Source: an uncultured Eubacteriales bacterium (lineage in GTDB: Bacteria > Bacillota > Clostridia > Oscillospirales > Acutalibacteraceae). From it: DNA of 8,427 nt. Below, piece by piece: positions 1 through 4,728 of the stretch. The translations under genes and the position numbers were made by a program. The DNA is taken from contig ONFW01000259.1 in NCBI GenBank assembly GCA_900317215.1, forward strand, positions 1 through 8,427, given 5' to 3'. A model generated the notes under the pieces. That model had not been told where the DNA came from. It saw nothing but the letters and a program-made list of their open reading frames with translations, and searched no databases. Numbering within the stretch: position 1 is the first letter of the stretch; each line of letters begins with the position of its first letter.

Positions 1-179
1 ATCTTGCATACAGGCGGCTGGGCCTGCGGTGCTATTTTTACAAGGTCAAGATTTTTTTCCGCAGCAAGCTCAAGAGCCTTTGCCGCAGACATAATGCCGA
101 GCTGACCGCCCTGCGAATCTATAACTCTGACCTCTTTGTCACGGATCTCCTCGTTGATCTGAATTTCCTGCTTGCTAAT
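1..179 (-). CDS. infC: Translation initiation factor IF-3, N-terminal part (runs off the window), AUU start
   Basis: Encodes the N-terminal domain and the beginning of the linker of IF-3, the cytoplasmic factor that binds the 30S subunit, prevents early subunit joining and checks start-codon and initiator-tRNA pairing. The 59 visible residues contain the family hallmarks INEEIRDKEVRVID, then LGIMSAAKALELA, and KIAPQAQPPVCK near the window edge. No ATG has a proper ribosome binding site: GGAGG at 189-193 is followed, after 9 bases, by ATT at 177-179. An in-frame ATG at 195-197 overlaps that Shine-Dalgarno and has none of its own. ATT is therefore chosen as the start; this rare codon is a known feature of infC in E. 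coli and many other bacteria, where IF-3 represses its own translation by rejecting it. Genes expected downstream (rpmI, rplT) lie outside the window. The identity is very secure and the start is well supported. Confidence 0.96.
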   Translation of the reverse strand, partial: MSKQEIQINEEIRDKEVRVIDSQGGQLGIMSAAKALELAAEKNLDLVKIAPQAQPPVCK

Positions 180-355
180 GTTAAAGCACCTCCACATAAG
201 AATATAAACATAAAGAAAGTGCGGACAGTCACCCGACGATCCGCACATCAACAGCATAACAAAGCCCCCTGCACCCAGGGAGGTTTCTACTATTGACCCG
301 TAACGGACGCAACCATACAGGTGAAAGCCTTTGCTTTACTTTGTTTTACCTATGT
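180..355 (-). promoter_or_regulatory. infC leader RNA, candidate L20-type autoregulatory leader
   Basis: About 170 nt of untranslated RNA separates the infC promoter from its AUU start, and it is rich in pairing. Visible elements in transcript order: a small AAAGC/GCUUU hairpin near 324-337; AACAAAG-type pairing between 339-345 and 258-264 that would close a large domain; a GC-rich hairpin at 264-283; and a terminator-like hairpin at 219-246. In Firmicutes the infC-rpmI-rplT operon is commonly controlled by ribosomal protein L20, which binds such a leader and favours termination. Position, length and the terminator fit that model, but I did not match the Rfam L20 leader consensus base by base, so the specific ligand is an inference. 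Confidence 0.65.
211..246 (-). terminator. Attenuator hairpin in the infC leader
   Basis: A perfect 7-bp stem (240-246 with 219-225, reading GTGCGGA and TCCGCAC in the transcript) encloses a 14-base loop with a possible inner GUC/GAC pairing. It is followed in the transcript by TTTCTTTA. It lies inside the leader about 30 bases before the infC Shine-Dalgarno, so it looks like a conditional transcription terminator rather than the end of a gene. The U-run is interrupted, which suits partial termination. Confidence 0.7.
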
Positions 356-384
356 ACTATAACACGTTTTCATGCCTGTGTCAA
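356..384 (-). promoter_or_regulatory. Sigma-A-type promoter of infC
   Basis: A TTGACA -35 box (379-384) is followed by a 17-base spacer and a TATAGT -10 box (356-361) on the minus strand. This is a near-consensus housekeeping promoter. Transcription would begin near 349-350, which gives a leader of about 170 nt before infC. Confidence 0.85.
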
Positions 385-439
385 GGCTTTTTCGGGATTT
401 TTTTCATGTTCGTGTCTCTGATCCATTCAGATTATCATG

Positions 440-773
440 CTATTGTCTGTATTTTTTCAGTGCATTTTTGGCGCATGCAAGAATCTCGGTCAGTATGCCG
501 AGCTAGGTGATACTGCACTCATCAAAAAGCTCATATATCTCATTATACCTTTTTTCACGGGCCATACATACTCTTTCCCCTAAAAGCTCATCTGTACTCA
601 CGTTAAGAGCAGCGGCAAGGTCAACTAAAACCGGCAGGCTAAGCTTTGTGTTGCCGGTTTCAATATGGCTCATGTGGTACGGATATATTTATCATCTCCG
701 CAAGCTGCTCCTGAGTTAGTCCTTGAGTTTTACGGAAACGGCGGATATTCTGGTCTATATGATAATAGTCCAC
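440..773 (-). pseudogene. XRE/Cro-type helix-turn-helix regulator, broken by a frameshift and an in-frame stop
   Basis: Reading from a GTG start at 771-773, with AGGTGA six bases upstream, gives IRRFRKTQGLTQEQLAEMIN, a typical XRE DNA-binding start. The frame then runs into a stop (TGA) near 660. One frame over, the protein continues as MSHIETGNTKLSLPVLVDLA and ALNVSTDELLGERV, the expected second half of this family. The break near 671-680 fits loss of two bases (CACA for CACACA). A second lesion, TAG at 503-505, replaces what looks like GAG, and the frame then reads LGILTEILACAKNALKKYRQ to a stop at 440-442. Restoring both changes would give about 111 residues, normal for these one-domain repressors. 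It faces the lipoprotein gene on the plus strand and may once have regulated it. Alternative explanations are a sequencing error at the frameshift, or a truncated but functional HTH peptide. Confidence 0.8.
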
Positions 774-802
774 AAAAAATCACCTACATAATTAAATTTT
801 AC

Positions 803-831
803 TTGAATTATATAGATAATTGTGATAGAAT
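803..831 (+). promoter_or_regulatory. Promoter of the lipoprotein gene
   Basis: TTGAAT (803-808) and TAGAAT (826-831) are separated by 17 bases and point toward the lipoprotein gene. Both boxes depart somewhat from consensus and the surrounding DNA is AT-rich, which makes chance matches more likely, so the call is moderate. Transcription would begin near 838. Confidence 0.5.
806..821. promoter_or_regulatory. Palindrome between divergent genes, possible XRE operator
   Basis: AATTAT, four bases, then ATAATT form a perfect 6-4-6 inverted repeat. It lies between the broken XRE gene and the lipoprotein gene, overlapping the spacer and -35 box of the plus-strand promoter and a possible minus-strand TATAAT (807-812). 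The size and position suit a Cro/CI-type operator. The DNA is very AT-rich, so a chance palindrome cannot be excluded. Confidence 0.35.
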
Positions 832-843
832 TAAATAAACATT

Positions 844-863
844 GTAGATTATTTTATATCTAC
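844..863. repeat. Inverted repeat GTAGAT / ATCTAC upstream of the lipoprotein gene
   Basis: GTAGAT (844-849) and ATCTAC (858-863) form a perfect six-base inverted repeat with an eight-base centre. It lies just downstream of the proposed plus-strand transcription start and before the ribosome binding site. It could be a second operator or a 5' UTR hairpin, and no function can be shown. Confidence 0.35.
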
Positions 864-891
864 ATATTTTAAGTTGCAAGGAGAATGCAAA

Positions 892-1527
892 ATGAAAAAG
901 AAATCCGTTTTATCAGTATTGGCTCTTTCCTTCGTTTTATGCCTTTGTTCGTGCAGCGGGTCAACAGAAACTAAAACAGAATCGTTAGCATATACAGCAA
1001 TTGATATATCAAGCACCCCTGTTGCCGATAATGACTTTTGGGAATTACGTGATTCATCCAGCGATTATTCTATAAAAAACATAGGAAATATAAATGAAAT
1101 ACCCACAATTTCCACCAACCCAGCGATAAAAGATAAGGAATTAGAAACATATTTTTTGGTACAAAATAACTCTATCAATTCGGTAACTATCAGCATTTAT
1201 ATTGCCGAGAATAATAATATAAATGAAAGCGTTTTCGATTATCATAGCGATACCTGTACCTTTAAAGTCAAAATGACAGATACAAACGGAATTCTCAGCG
1301 AATTGGAAGGAATAGCATTGTCCAATTCCCCTATTGTTTTAATCAGAAAAACCGACTGTGTAAGAAAAGTAATCGATGCATTGCACCAAAACGGAAAGCT
1401 CTTCTTTGAATTGATAGATACTGAATATCCCGCTTCAACATACTCATTCTCTATAGATACATCAAACTTTGATGAGATATACCGCAAATCAGGACTCCGT
1501 GTAAAATCAGACCCGATGTTCGGATAA
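892..1527 (+). CDS. Putative secreted lipoprotein of unknown function
   Basis: The product is 211 residues. It begins MKKK, followed by a hydrophobic stretch (residues 5-19) and a lipobox-like LCSC with the lipid-accepting Cys at 21, then a Ser/Thr-rich linker; it should be anchored on the outer face of the membrane. The mature part is rich in Asn, Ile, Ser and Asp with no transmembrane segment, and I do not recognise its family. The start is set at 892 by AAGGAG eight bases upstream; a TTG in frame at 874 lies before that site and is rejected. It is the only gene on the plus strand and is flanked by a divergent broken XRE regulator and a strong terminator. Its base composition is markedly more AT-rich than the neighbouring core genes, with many AAT, ATA and GAA codons, which suggests acquisition by transfer. 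The reading frame is intact. Confidence 0.82.
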   Translation: MKKKSVLSVLALSFVLCLCSCSGSTETKTESLAYTAIDISSTPVADNDFWELRDSSSDYSIKNIGNINEIPTISTNPAIKDKELETYFLVQNNSINSVTISIYIAENNNINESVFDYHSDTCTFKVKMTDTNGILSELEGIALSNSPIVLIRKTDCVRKVIDALHQNGKLFFELIDTEYPASTYSFSIDTSNFDEIYRKSGLRVKSDPMFG

Positions 1528-1564
1528 TCTGTCATCAGCGTTCAATGAGACACATAATACAGAG

Positions 1565-1608
1565 CCCTGCCTCCAAGGACTAAACATCCTTGAAGGCAGG
1601 GTTGTTTT
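1565..1608 (+). terminator. Rho-independent terminator after the lipoprotein gene
   Basis: CCCTGCCT (1565-1572) pairs with AGGCAGGG (1594-1601) and, after one mismatch, CAAGGA (1574-1579) pairs with TCCTTG (1587-1592). This long stem has a seven-base loop and is followed by TTGTTTT. There is no U-run on the opposite strand, so it acts in the plus direction only. Confidence 0.92.
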
Positions 1609-1789
1609 ATAATTCAGTCAGGAATAGTAGGTAATCGAAATGATGTACTCCAGAAAATATACCGGTATGTCGATCTTCTTGCCGACAAATGCCACCTCAA
1701 TCTTTCACATGCTATACTCTATCGCCTTTGACCTAAGTCTTTTCGGTCATTAAGCACTCTCATCGTAAAATTTAAATATTCTGTAATGT
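1609..1789. other. Intergenic stretch between the lipoprotein terminator and scfB, with a doubtful coding remnant
   Basis: These 181 bases hold no convincing gene, RNA or terminator. On the minus strand the frame from 1704 down to a stop at 1618-1620 reads KIEVAFVGKKIDIPVYFLEY and then IISITYYS. This looks protein-like but follows a stop directly and has no good start, so it may be the tail of a decayed gene or chance. A weak GACC/GGTC hairpin lies near 1730-1750. No clear terminator follows scfB; its transcripts may end by another route. Confidence 0.4.
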
Positions 1790-3205
1790 TCAGCGGCACT
1801 CAACAAAGCAGTCGTCACTGTCGCAGGTGCTTTTCTGTTCGTCCTGACAGTCGGCAAGAGCGGCTTTTATCATAATGGCACATTCAAGACGCTTCTTTTC
1901 AAGCTCGCAGCCCACCCTGTGGGATTTGAGTATATCGCCCTCATACTGATAGTTGTTTGCGTTGCAGCCGCCCGAGCAATAGAATTTTGCCCAGCAGTCC
2001 TTGCAGTTGGTCTTTGAATATACGTTCGCCCTTGCAAAACGAAGCTTCATGTCTTGATCGAAGGTTCCGTCGTTGAGATTGCCCATTTTGAATTTTTCCT
2101 CGCCTACGAACTGGTGGCAGGGGTATATATCTCCCTGAGGCGTTACGGCAACATATTCGTTTCCGCAGCCGCAGCCCCGCAGACGCTTTATTGCACAGGG
2201 ACCCTGGTCGAGATCGATCATAAAATGGAAGAAGTTAAAATACTCTCCCCTTTTTCTCATATCTATAAGTGTCTTTGCAAGGCGCTCATATTCGTTGAAT
2301 ACCGTCGGCAGGTCGTCCTCCTTTATGGAATAGTCAAGCTTCGGGTCGGATACGACAGGCTCTATCGAGAGCTGTTCAAATCCAAGCTCCTTCATGTGAA
2401 GAACATCCGCTGTAAAATCCTTGCTGAAGGTCGTGAACGTTCCTCTTATATAGTAGTCCTTGTCTCCCCTTTTTGATACGAGCTTCTGATACTTCGGCAC
2501 GATTATGTCATAACAGCCCTTTCCGTTCGGGGTGACCCTGAGCTTGTCGTTGACCTCTCTTCGTCCGTCGAGAGACAGAACCACGTTGTTCATCTCACGG
2601 TTGATGAAATCTATCTTGTCATCGTCAAGAAGAAGTCCGTTAGTCGTTATCGTAAAGCGGAAATTCTTGTTGTGAGCCTTCTCTATGCTCCTTGCATACT
2701 CCACGGTCTGCTTTACAACATCGAAATTCATCAGCGGCTCGCCGCCGAAGAAATCCACCTCAAGATTATGTCTCGTGCCGGAGTTTGCTATAATAAAATC
2801 GATCGCCTTTTTTGCTGTATCAAGAGACATCAGGCAGCGCCCCTGACCGAAATCTCCCTTTGCGGCAAAGCAATACTCGCAGCGCAGGTTGCAGTCATGT
2901 GAAATGTTTATGCACATGGACTTGATCGGCGCTCTTGTCATAAGGTCGGCAAACTGCTCGTAATCATCCTTTGAGAAAAGCTGTCCTGCCTGATAAAGCT
3001 CATAAAGCGCCTCGTAGGTTTCCTTTAATTCTTCGATACCGTACCTTACCGAAAGCTCCGACAGCATTTTTTCGGGCGGCTGTTCCTTCATGTTTTCGTC
3101 ACAGTAGTCAAGAACATCATAGGCTATATCGTCAAGAACATGAACCGCTCCGCTGTGTACGTCAAGGCACAGATTATATCCGTTAAGCTGATACTTATGT
3201 ATCAT
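1790..3205 (-). CDS. scfB: SCIFF (ranthipeptide) radical SAM maturase
   Basis: A cytoplasmic radical SAM/SPASM enzyme that crosslinks the six-cysteine SCIFF peptide, forming Cys-to-Thr thioethers in the characterised homologue CteB. The 471 residues begin with a peptide-recognition region (about 1-85), followed by the SAM-cluster motif CNLRCEYC (Cys105, 109, 112), GGEP at 154-157, and a SPASM-type C-terminal domain with Cys337, 345, 347, 363, 401, 404, 410, 414 and 433 for two auxiliary iron-sulfur clusters. The start at 3203-3205 is preferred: AGGAG at 3213-3217 is seven bases away, whereas an ATG two codons earlier is only one base from it, and homologues begin MIHKY. It lies 77 bases after scfA with a hairpin between. 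Unusual is an extra Cys-rich tail (Cys453, 461, 466, 470) past the SPASM domain. The family assignment is very secure; the exact linkage made here is inferred. Confidence 0.96.
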   Translation of the reverse strand: MIHKYQLNGYNLCLDVHSGAVHVLDDIAYDVLDYCDENMKEQPPEKMLSELSVRYGIEELKETYEALYELYQAGQLFSKDDYEQFADLMTRAPIKSMCINISHDCNLRCEYCFAAKGDFGQGRCLMSLDTAKKAIDFIIANSGTRHNLEVDFFGGEPLMNFDVVKQTVEYARSIEKAHNKNFRFTITTNGLLLDDDKIDFINREMNNVVLSLDGRREVNDKLRVTPNGKGCYDIIVPKYQKLVSKRGDKDYYIRGTFTTFSKDFTADVLHMKELGFEQLSIEPVVSDPKLDYSIKEDDLPTVFNEYERLAKTLIDMRKRGEYFNFFHFMIDLDQGPCAIKRLRGCGCGNEYVAVTPQGDIYPCHQFVGEEKFKMGNLNDGTFDQDMKLRFARANVYSKTNCKDCWAKFYCSGGCNANNYQYEGDILKSHRVGCELEKKRLECAIMIKAALADCQDEQKSTCDSDDCFVECR

Positions 3206-3225
3206 TTCCATTCTCCTTTTTCAAC

Positions 3226-3254
3226 AAAGTAAAGGGCGGACTGCTCATCCGCCC
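3226..3254 (-). terminator. Attenuating terminator between scfA and scfB
   Basis: GGGCGGA and TCCGCCC (3248-3254 and 3234-3240) form a perfect 7-bp stem with a seven-base loop. In the transcript it is followed by TTTACTTTG. It lies between the scfA stop and the scfB Shine-Dalgarno with no separate promoter visible for scfB. The broken U-run suggests partial readthrough, so much more precursor than maturase message would be made. Confidence 0.75.
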
Positions 3255-3282
3255 CCCACATAGTCTGATCTGCGTCATTTAA

Positions 3283-3429
3283 TTACTTCTCGCACTTCTG
3301 GTTAGCTACCGTACAAGAGGTCTTGCAGGCTGACTGACAGGACGCCTGGCACTCACCGCAGCCGCCCTTGGCAGCAGACTCCTTAAGATTTGCCTTGTTC
3401 AGAGTTTTGATGTGCTTTGTTGTCTTCAT
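3283..3429 (-). CDS. scfA: SCIFF ranthipeptide precursor (six cysteines in forty-five residues)
   Basis: A 48-residue ribosomally made peptide, substrate of the adjacent radical SAM enzyme. The leader half (MKTTKHIKTLNKANLKESAA) is followed by a core with Cys24, 27, 31, 35, 39 and 46, the six-cysteine pattern that names the family, including the segment CKTSCT. In the characterised CteA peptide a thioether joins a Cys to a Thr five residues later in such a segment; the same spacing here points to Cys35-Thr40, an inference by analogy. The start at 3427-3429 has AAAGGGTGA just upstream and matches the family start; a longer in-frame extension to 3498 lacks a ribosome binding site and the family does not have it. 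The gene has its own promoter (3503-3531), and a hairpin follows before scfB. SCIFF peptides are nearly universal in Clostridia; their biological role is not settled, although quorum-sensing-like roles have been suggested. Confidence 0.96.
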   Translation of the reverse strand: MKTTKHIKTLNKANLKESAAKGGCGECQASCQSACKTSCTVANQKCEK

Positions 3430-3458
3430 TTCGTTCACCCTTTCCCAAAATCCGCTTT

Positions 3459-3476
3459 GCAGAAGAAGTCTTCCGC
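3459..3476 (-). promoter_or_regulatory. Small hairpin in the scfA 5' UTR
   Basis: GCGGAAG and CTTCTGC form a 7-bp stem (one G-U pair) around a four-base loop, about 30 bases before the scfA start and within the roughly 67-nt leader. It may stabilise the transcript or be incidental. Confidence 0.35.
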
Positions 3477-3502
3477 TAAGCAGCTTATAATGATACATTT
3501 AT

Positions 3503-3531
3503 ATAATAACACATCTTTCCGATAAATTCAA
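3503..3531 (-). promoter_or_regulatory. Promoter of scfA
   Basis: TTGAAT (3526-3531), a 17-base spacer and TATTAT (3503-3508) lie immediately after the upstream membrane-protein gene. Transcription would begin near 3496. No terminator separates it from the upstream gene, so scfA may also receive readthrough transcripts. Confidence 0.7.
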
Positions 3532-3541
3532 CATTTTACAG

Positions 3542-3940
3542 CTATTTTCTGCGTCTTCTTTTATTCACGCCCGCCACTCCGCCAAGGGCGCCGCCAACAA
3601 TTGCGAGCAACACCCTCAGCAGCGTAGCTCCGCCCACAGCGCCACCGCTGATTAACCCGATGAGCATCAATACCCCTGTTACAAGGACACCGCACACAGC
3701 TCCGGTAGCCATTCCGAGCCTTTTCCCTGTCCTGCCGCAGATATAGCCTCCGAAAAGCGCACCTATCCCTGCTGCGGCTGCCGATATAAACGGCACTGCT
3801 GTATAAGGCACTCTCTGCATTTTTATTACTGCAAGCACGCTCACAAGGATCAGCAGCATTGAAATGCACGCTCCCGATACTGCCCCTACGGTCACGGCTT
3901 TTGCCGCTCTCTTTATTTCCGACCTGTTTTCATTTTTCAT
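3542..3940 (-). CDS. Small four-helix membrane protein, TIGR04086-like
   Basis: The product is 132 residues, with a charged N-terminus, four hydrophobic segments at about 16-40, 46-68, 75-98 and 105-125, many Gly and Ala, and a basic tail ending NKRRRRK that should remain in the cytoplasm. Length, glycine-rich helices and position between yajC and the SCIFF genes match the clostridial family TIGR04086, which is known for this neighbourhood. No function is known; a link to the SCIFF pathway or to Sec is only suggested by location. The start at 3938-3940 has GGAG eight bases upstream; an in-frame GTG at 3956-3958 has a weak site and is rejected. A possible promoter (3982-4010) lies between it and the yajC terminator. 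Confidence 0.85.
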   Translation of the reverse strand: MKNENRSEIKRAAKAVTVGAVSGACISMLLILVSVLAVIKMQRVPYTAVPFISAAAAGIGALFGGYICGRTGKRLGMATGAVCGVLVTGVLMLIGLISGGAVGGATLLRVLLAIVGGALGGVAGVNKRRRRK

Positions 3941-3981
3941 TACGACAACTCCGTTCACCTTGTCGGTATTTCTATGCTGTT

Positions 3982-4010
3982 ATTATATTCAATTTACCGT
4001 TCTTTGATTA
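3982..4010 (-). promoter_or_regulatory. Possible promoter of the TIGR04086-like gene
   Basis: A perfect TATAAT (3982-3987) lies 17 bases downstream of a poor -35 (TAATCA, 4005-4010). A promoter is expected here because a terminator closes the yajC unit immediately upstream, but the -35 matches only half the consensus. Confidence 0.5.
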
Positions 4011-4017
4011 CCCCCGC

Positions 4018-4049
4018 ACAAAAGAAAAAGAACGGCAAAGCTGCCGTTC
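4018..4049 (-). terminator. Rho-independent terminator of yajC
   Basis: GAACGGCA and TGCCGTTC (4042-4049 and 4030-4037) form a perfect 8-bp stem with a four-base loop. In the transcript it is followed by CTTTTTCTTTT. It begins 7 bases beyond the yajC stop codon. Confidence 0.92.
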
Positions 4050-4056
4050 CTGAAAA

Positions 4057-4542
4057 TTATTGATCCTTTTCGGTATCAAGCTCGTTATCCTTTGATTTCT
4101 TTTCCTTTTTCTTGTCCTTTTCGGCATTCTTCTCAGCCTTATCATCGGACTTGTCGTTTTTATCCGCCTTCTTCGGCTGCTTGTCGGGAGTATCAACAGA
4201 TGCGATAGCCCACTTCTTGAAACGCATCCTCGTTTTATCGCTGCCTGTCTCGACAATAAAAGTCTCGTCATCGTCTCTAACTGCAATGACCCTGCCGACT
4301 ATACCGCCGATAGTAGTGATCTCGTCACCGATCTCTATACTGCTCCTGAGCTCCTCCTCCTGCTTCTGTCTCTTTTTCTGAGGACGGATAAACAGAAAGT
4401 ATGCGGCCGCAATAACGACCACCCAGATCCCTATTGTGAGGACCCACTGCCAGGGGTTATTCTGCTGCTGTGCCTGATTAGTAGCCGTACTTGCTGCAGT
4501 TTCCGCTGCGGACGCCACATTATCTGCTAAACTAAATAACAT
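4057..4542 (-). CDS. yajC: Preprotein translocase accessory subunit YajC
   Basis: YajC is a single-span membrane protein associated with the SecDF part of the Sec secretion machinery. The 161-residue product has a short Ala/Gln-rich N-terminus, one transmembrane helix at about 33-52, the family signature FIRPQKKRQK directly after it (51-60), and the conserved GDEITTIGGIVGRV (72-85) of the cytoplasmic domain. It is longer than the usual 85-115 residues because of a Lys/Asp/Glu-rich, probably disordered tail (about 119-161). Such tails occur in clostridial homologues. The start ATG lies 11 bases after AGGA; a nearer AAGGA is only two bases away and too close. It has its own strong promoter (4597-4625) and terminator, although it follows tgt as in many Clostridia. 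Confidence 0.95.
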   Translation of the reverse strand: MLFSLADNVASAAETAASTATNQAQQQNNPWQWVLTIGIWVVVIAAAYFLFIRPQKKRQKQEEELRSSIEIGDEITTIGGIVGRVIAVRDDDETFIVETGSDKTRMRFKKWAIASVDTPDKQPKKADKNDKSDDKAEKNAEKDKKKEKKSKDNELDTEKDQ

Positions 4543-4596
4543 ATTCCTTATCTTCCTTTCAATGATAGAGAGTTTATCGTAAAAAACAACGCTATT

Positions 4597-4625
4597 ATTA
4601 TATCAGCTTTTCATTTCCGTTTCAA
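4597..4625 (-). promoter_or_regulatory. Promoter of yajC
   Basis: TTGAAA (4620-4625), a 17-base spacer and a perfect TATAAT (4597-4602) form a near-consensus sigma-A promoter. The 5' UTR would be about 48 nt. Confidence 0.85.
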
Positions 4626-4690
4626 GAGTAATAATTCATATATTGCGGCTTTTATCATGGTTTTATTTATATATCAGATACATATAACAG

Positions 4691-4721
4691 AAAAAAGCCG
4701 CCTCACCTGGGTGGGACGGCT
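4691..4721 (-). terminator. Rho-independent terminator of the tgt operon
   Basis: The arms at 4711-4721 and 4696-4706 pair over about 11 bp with one mismatch and one wobble. In the transcript the hairpin is followed by six Us. It lies 7 bases after the tgt stop codon and separates that operon from yajC. Confidence 0.92.
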
Positions 4722-4728
4722 GACCTCT

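Noticed and set aside
507..719. Plus-strand open frame opposite the XRE pseudogene
   Set aside because: The minus strand shows clear helix-turn-helix sequence; the plus frame is its shadow and has no Shine-Dalgarno.
874..891. TTG start six codons upstream of the lipoprotein start
   Set aside because: It lies before the AAGGAG ribosome binding site, which is correctly spaced for ATG at 892.
1565..1601. Terminator hairpin as a bidirectional terminator also ending scfB
   Set aside because: The minus-strand transcript lacks a U-run after the stem and the hairpin lies about 190 bases beyond scfB.
3430..3498. N-terminal extension of scfA to 3498
   Set aside because: No ribosome binding site, not a family feature, and it overlaps the mapped promoter's expected transcription start.
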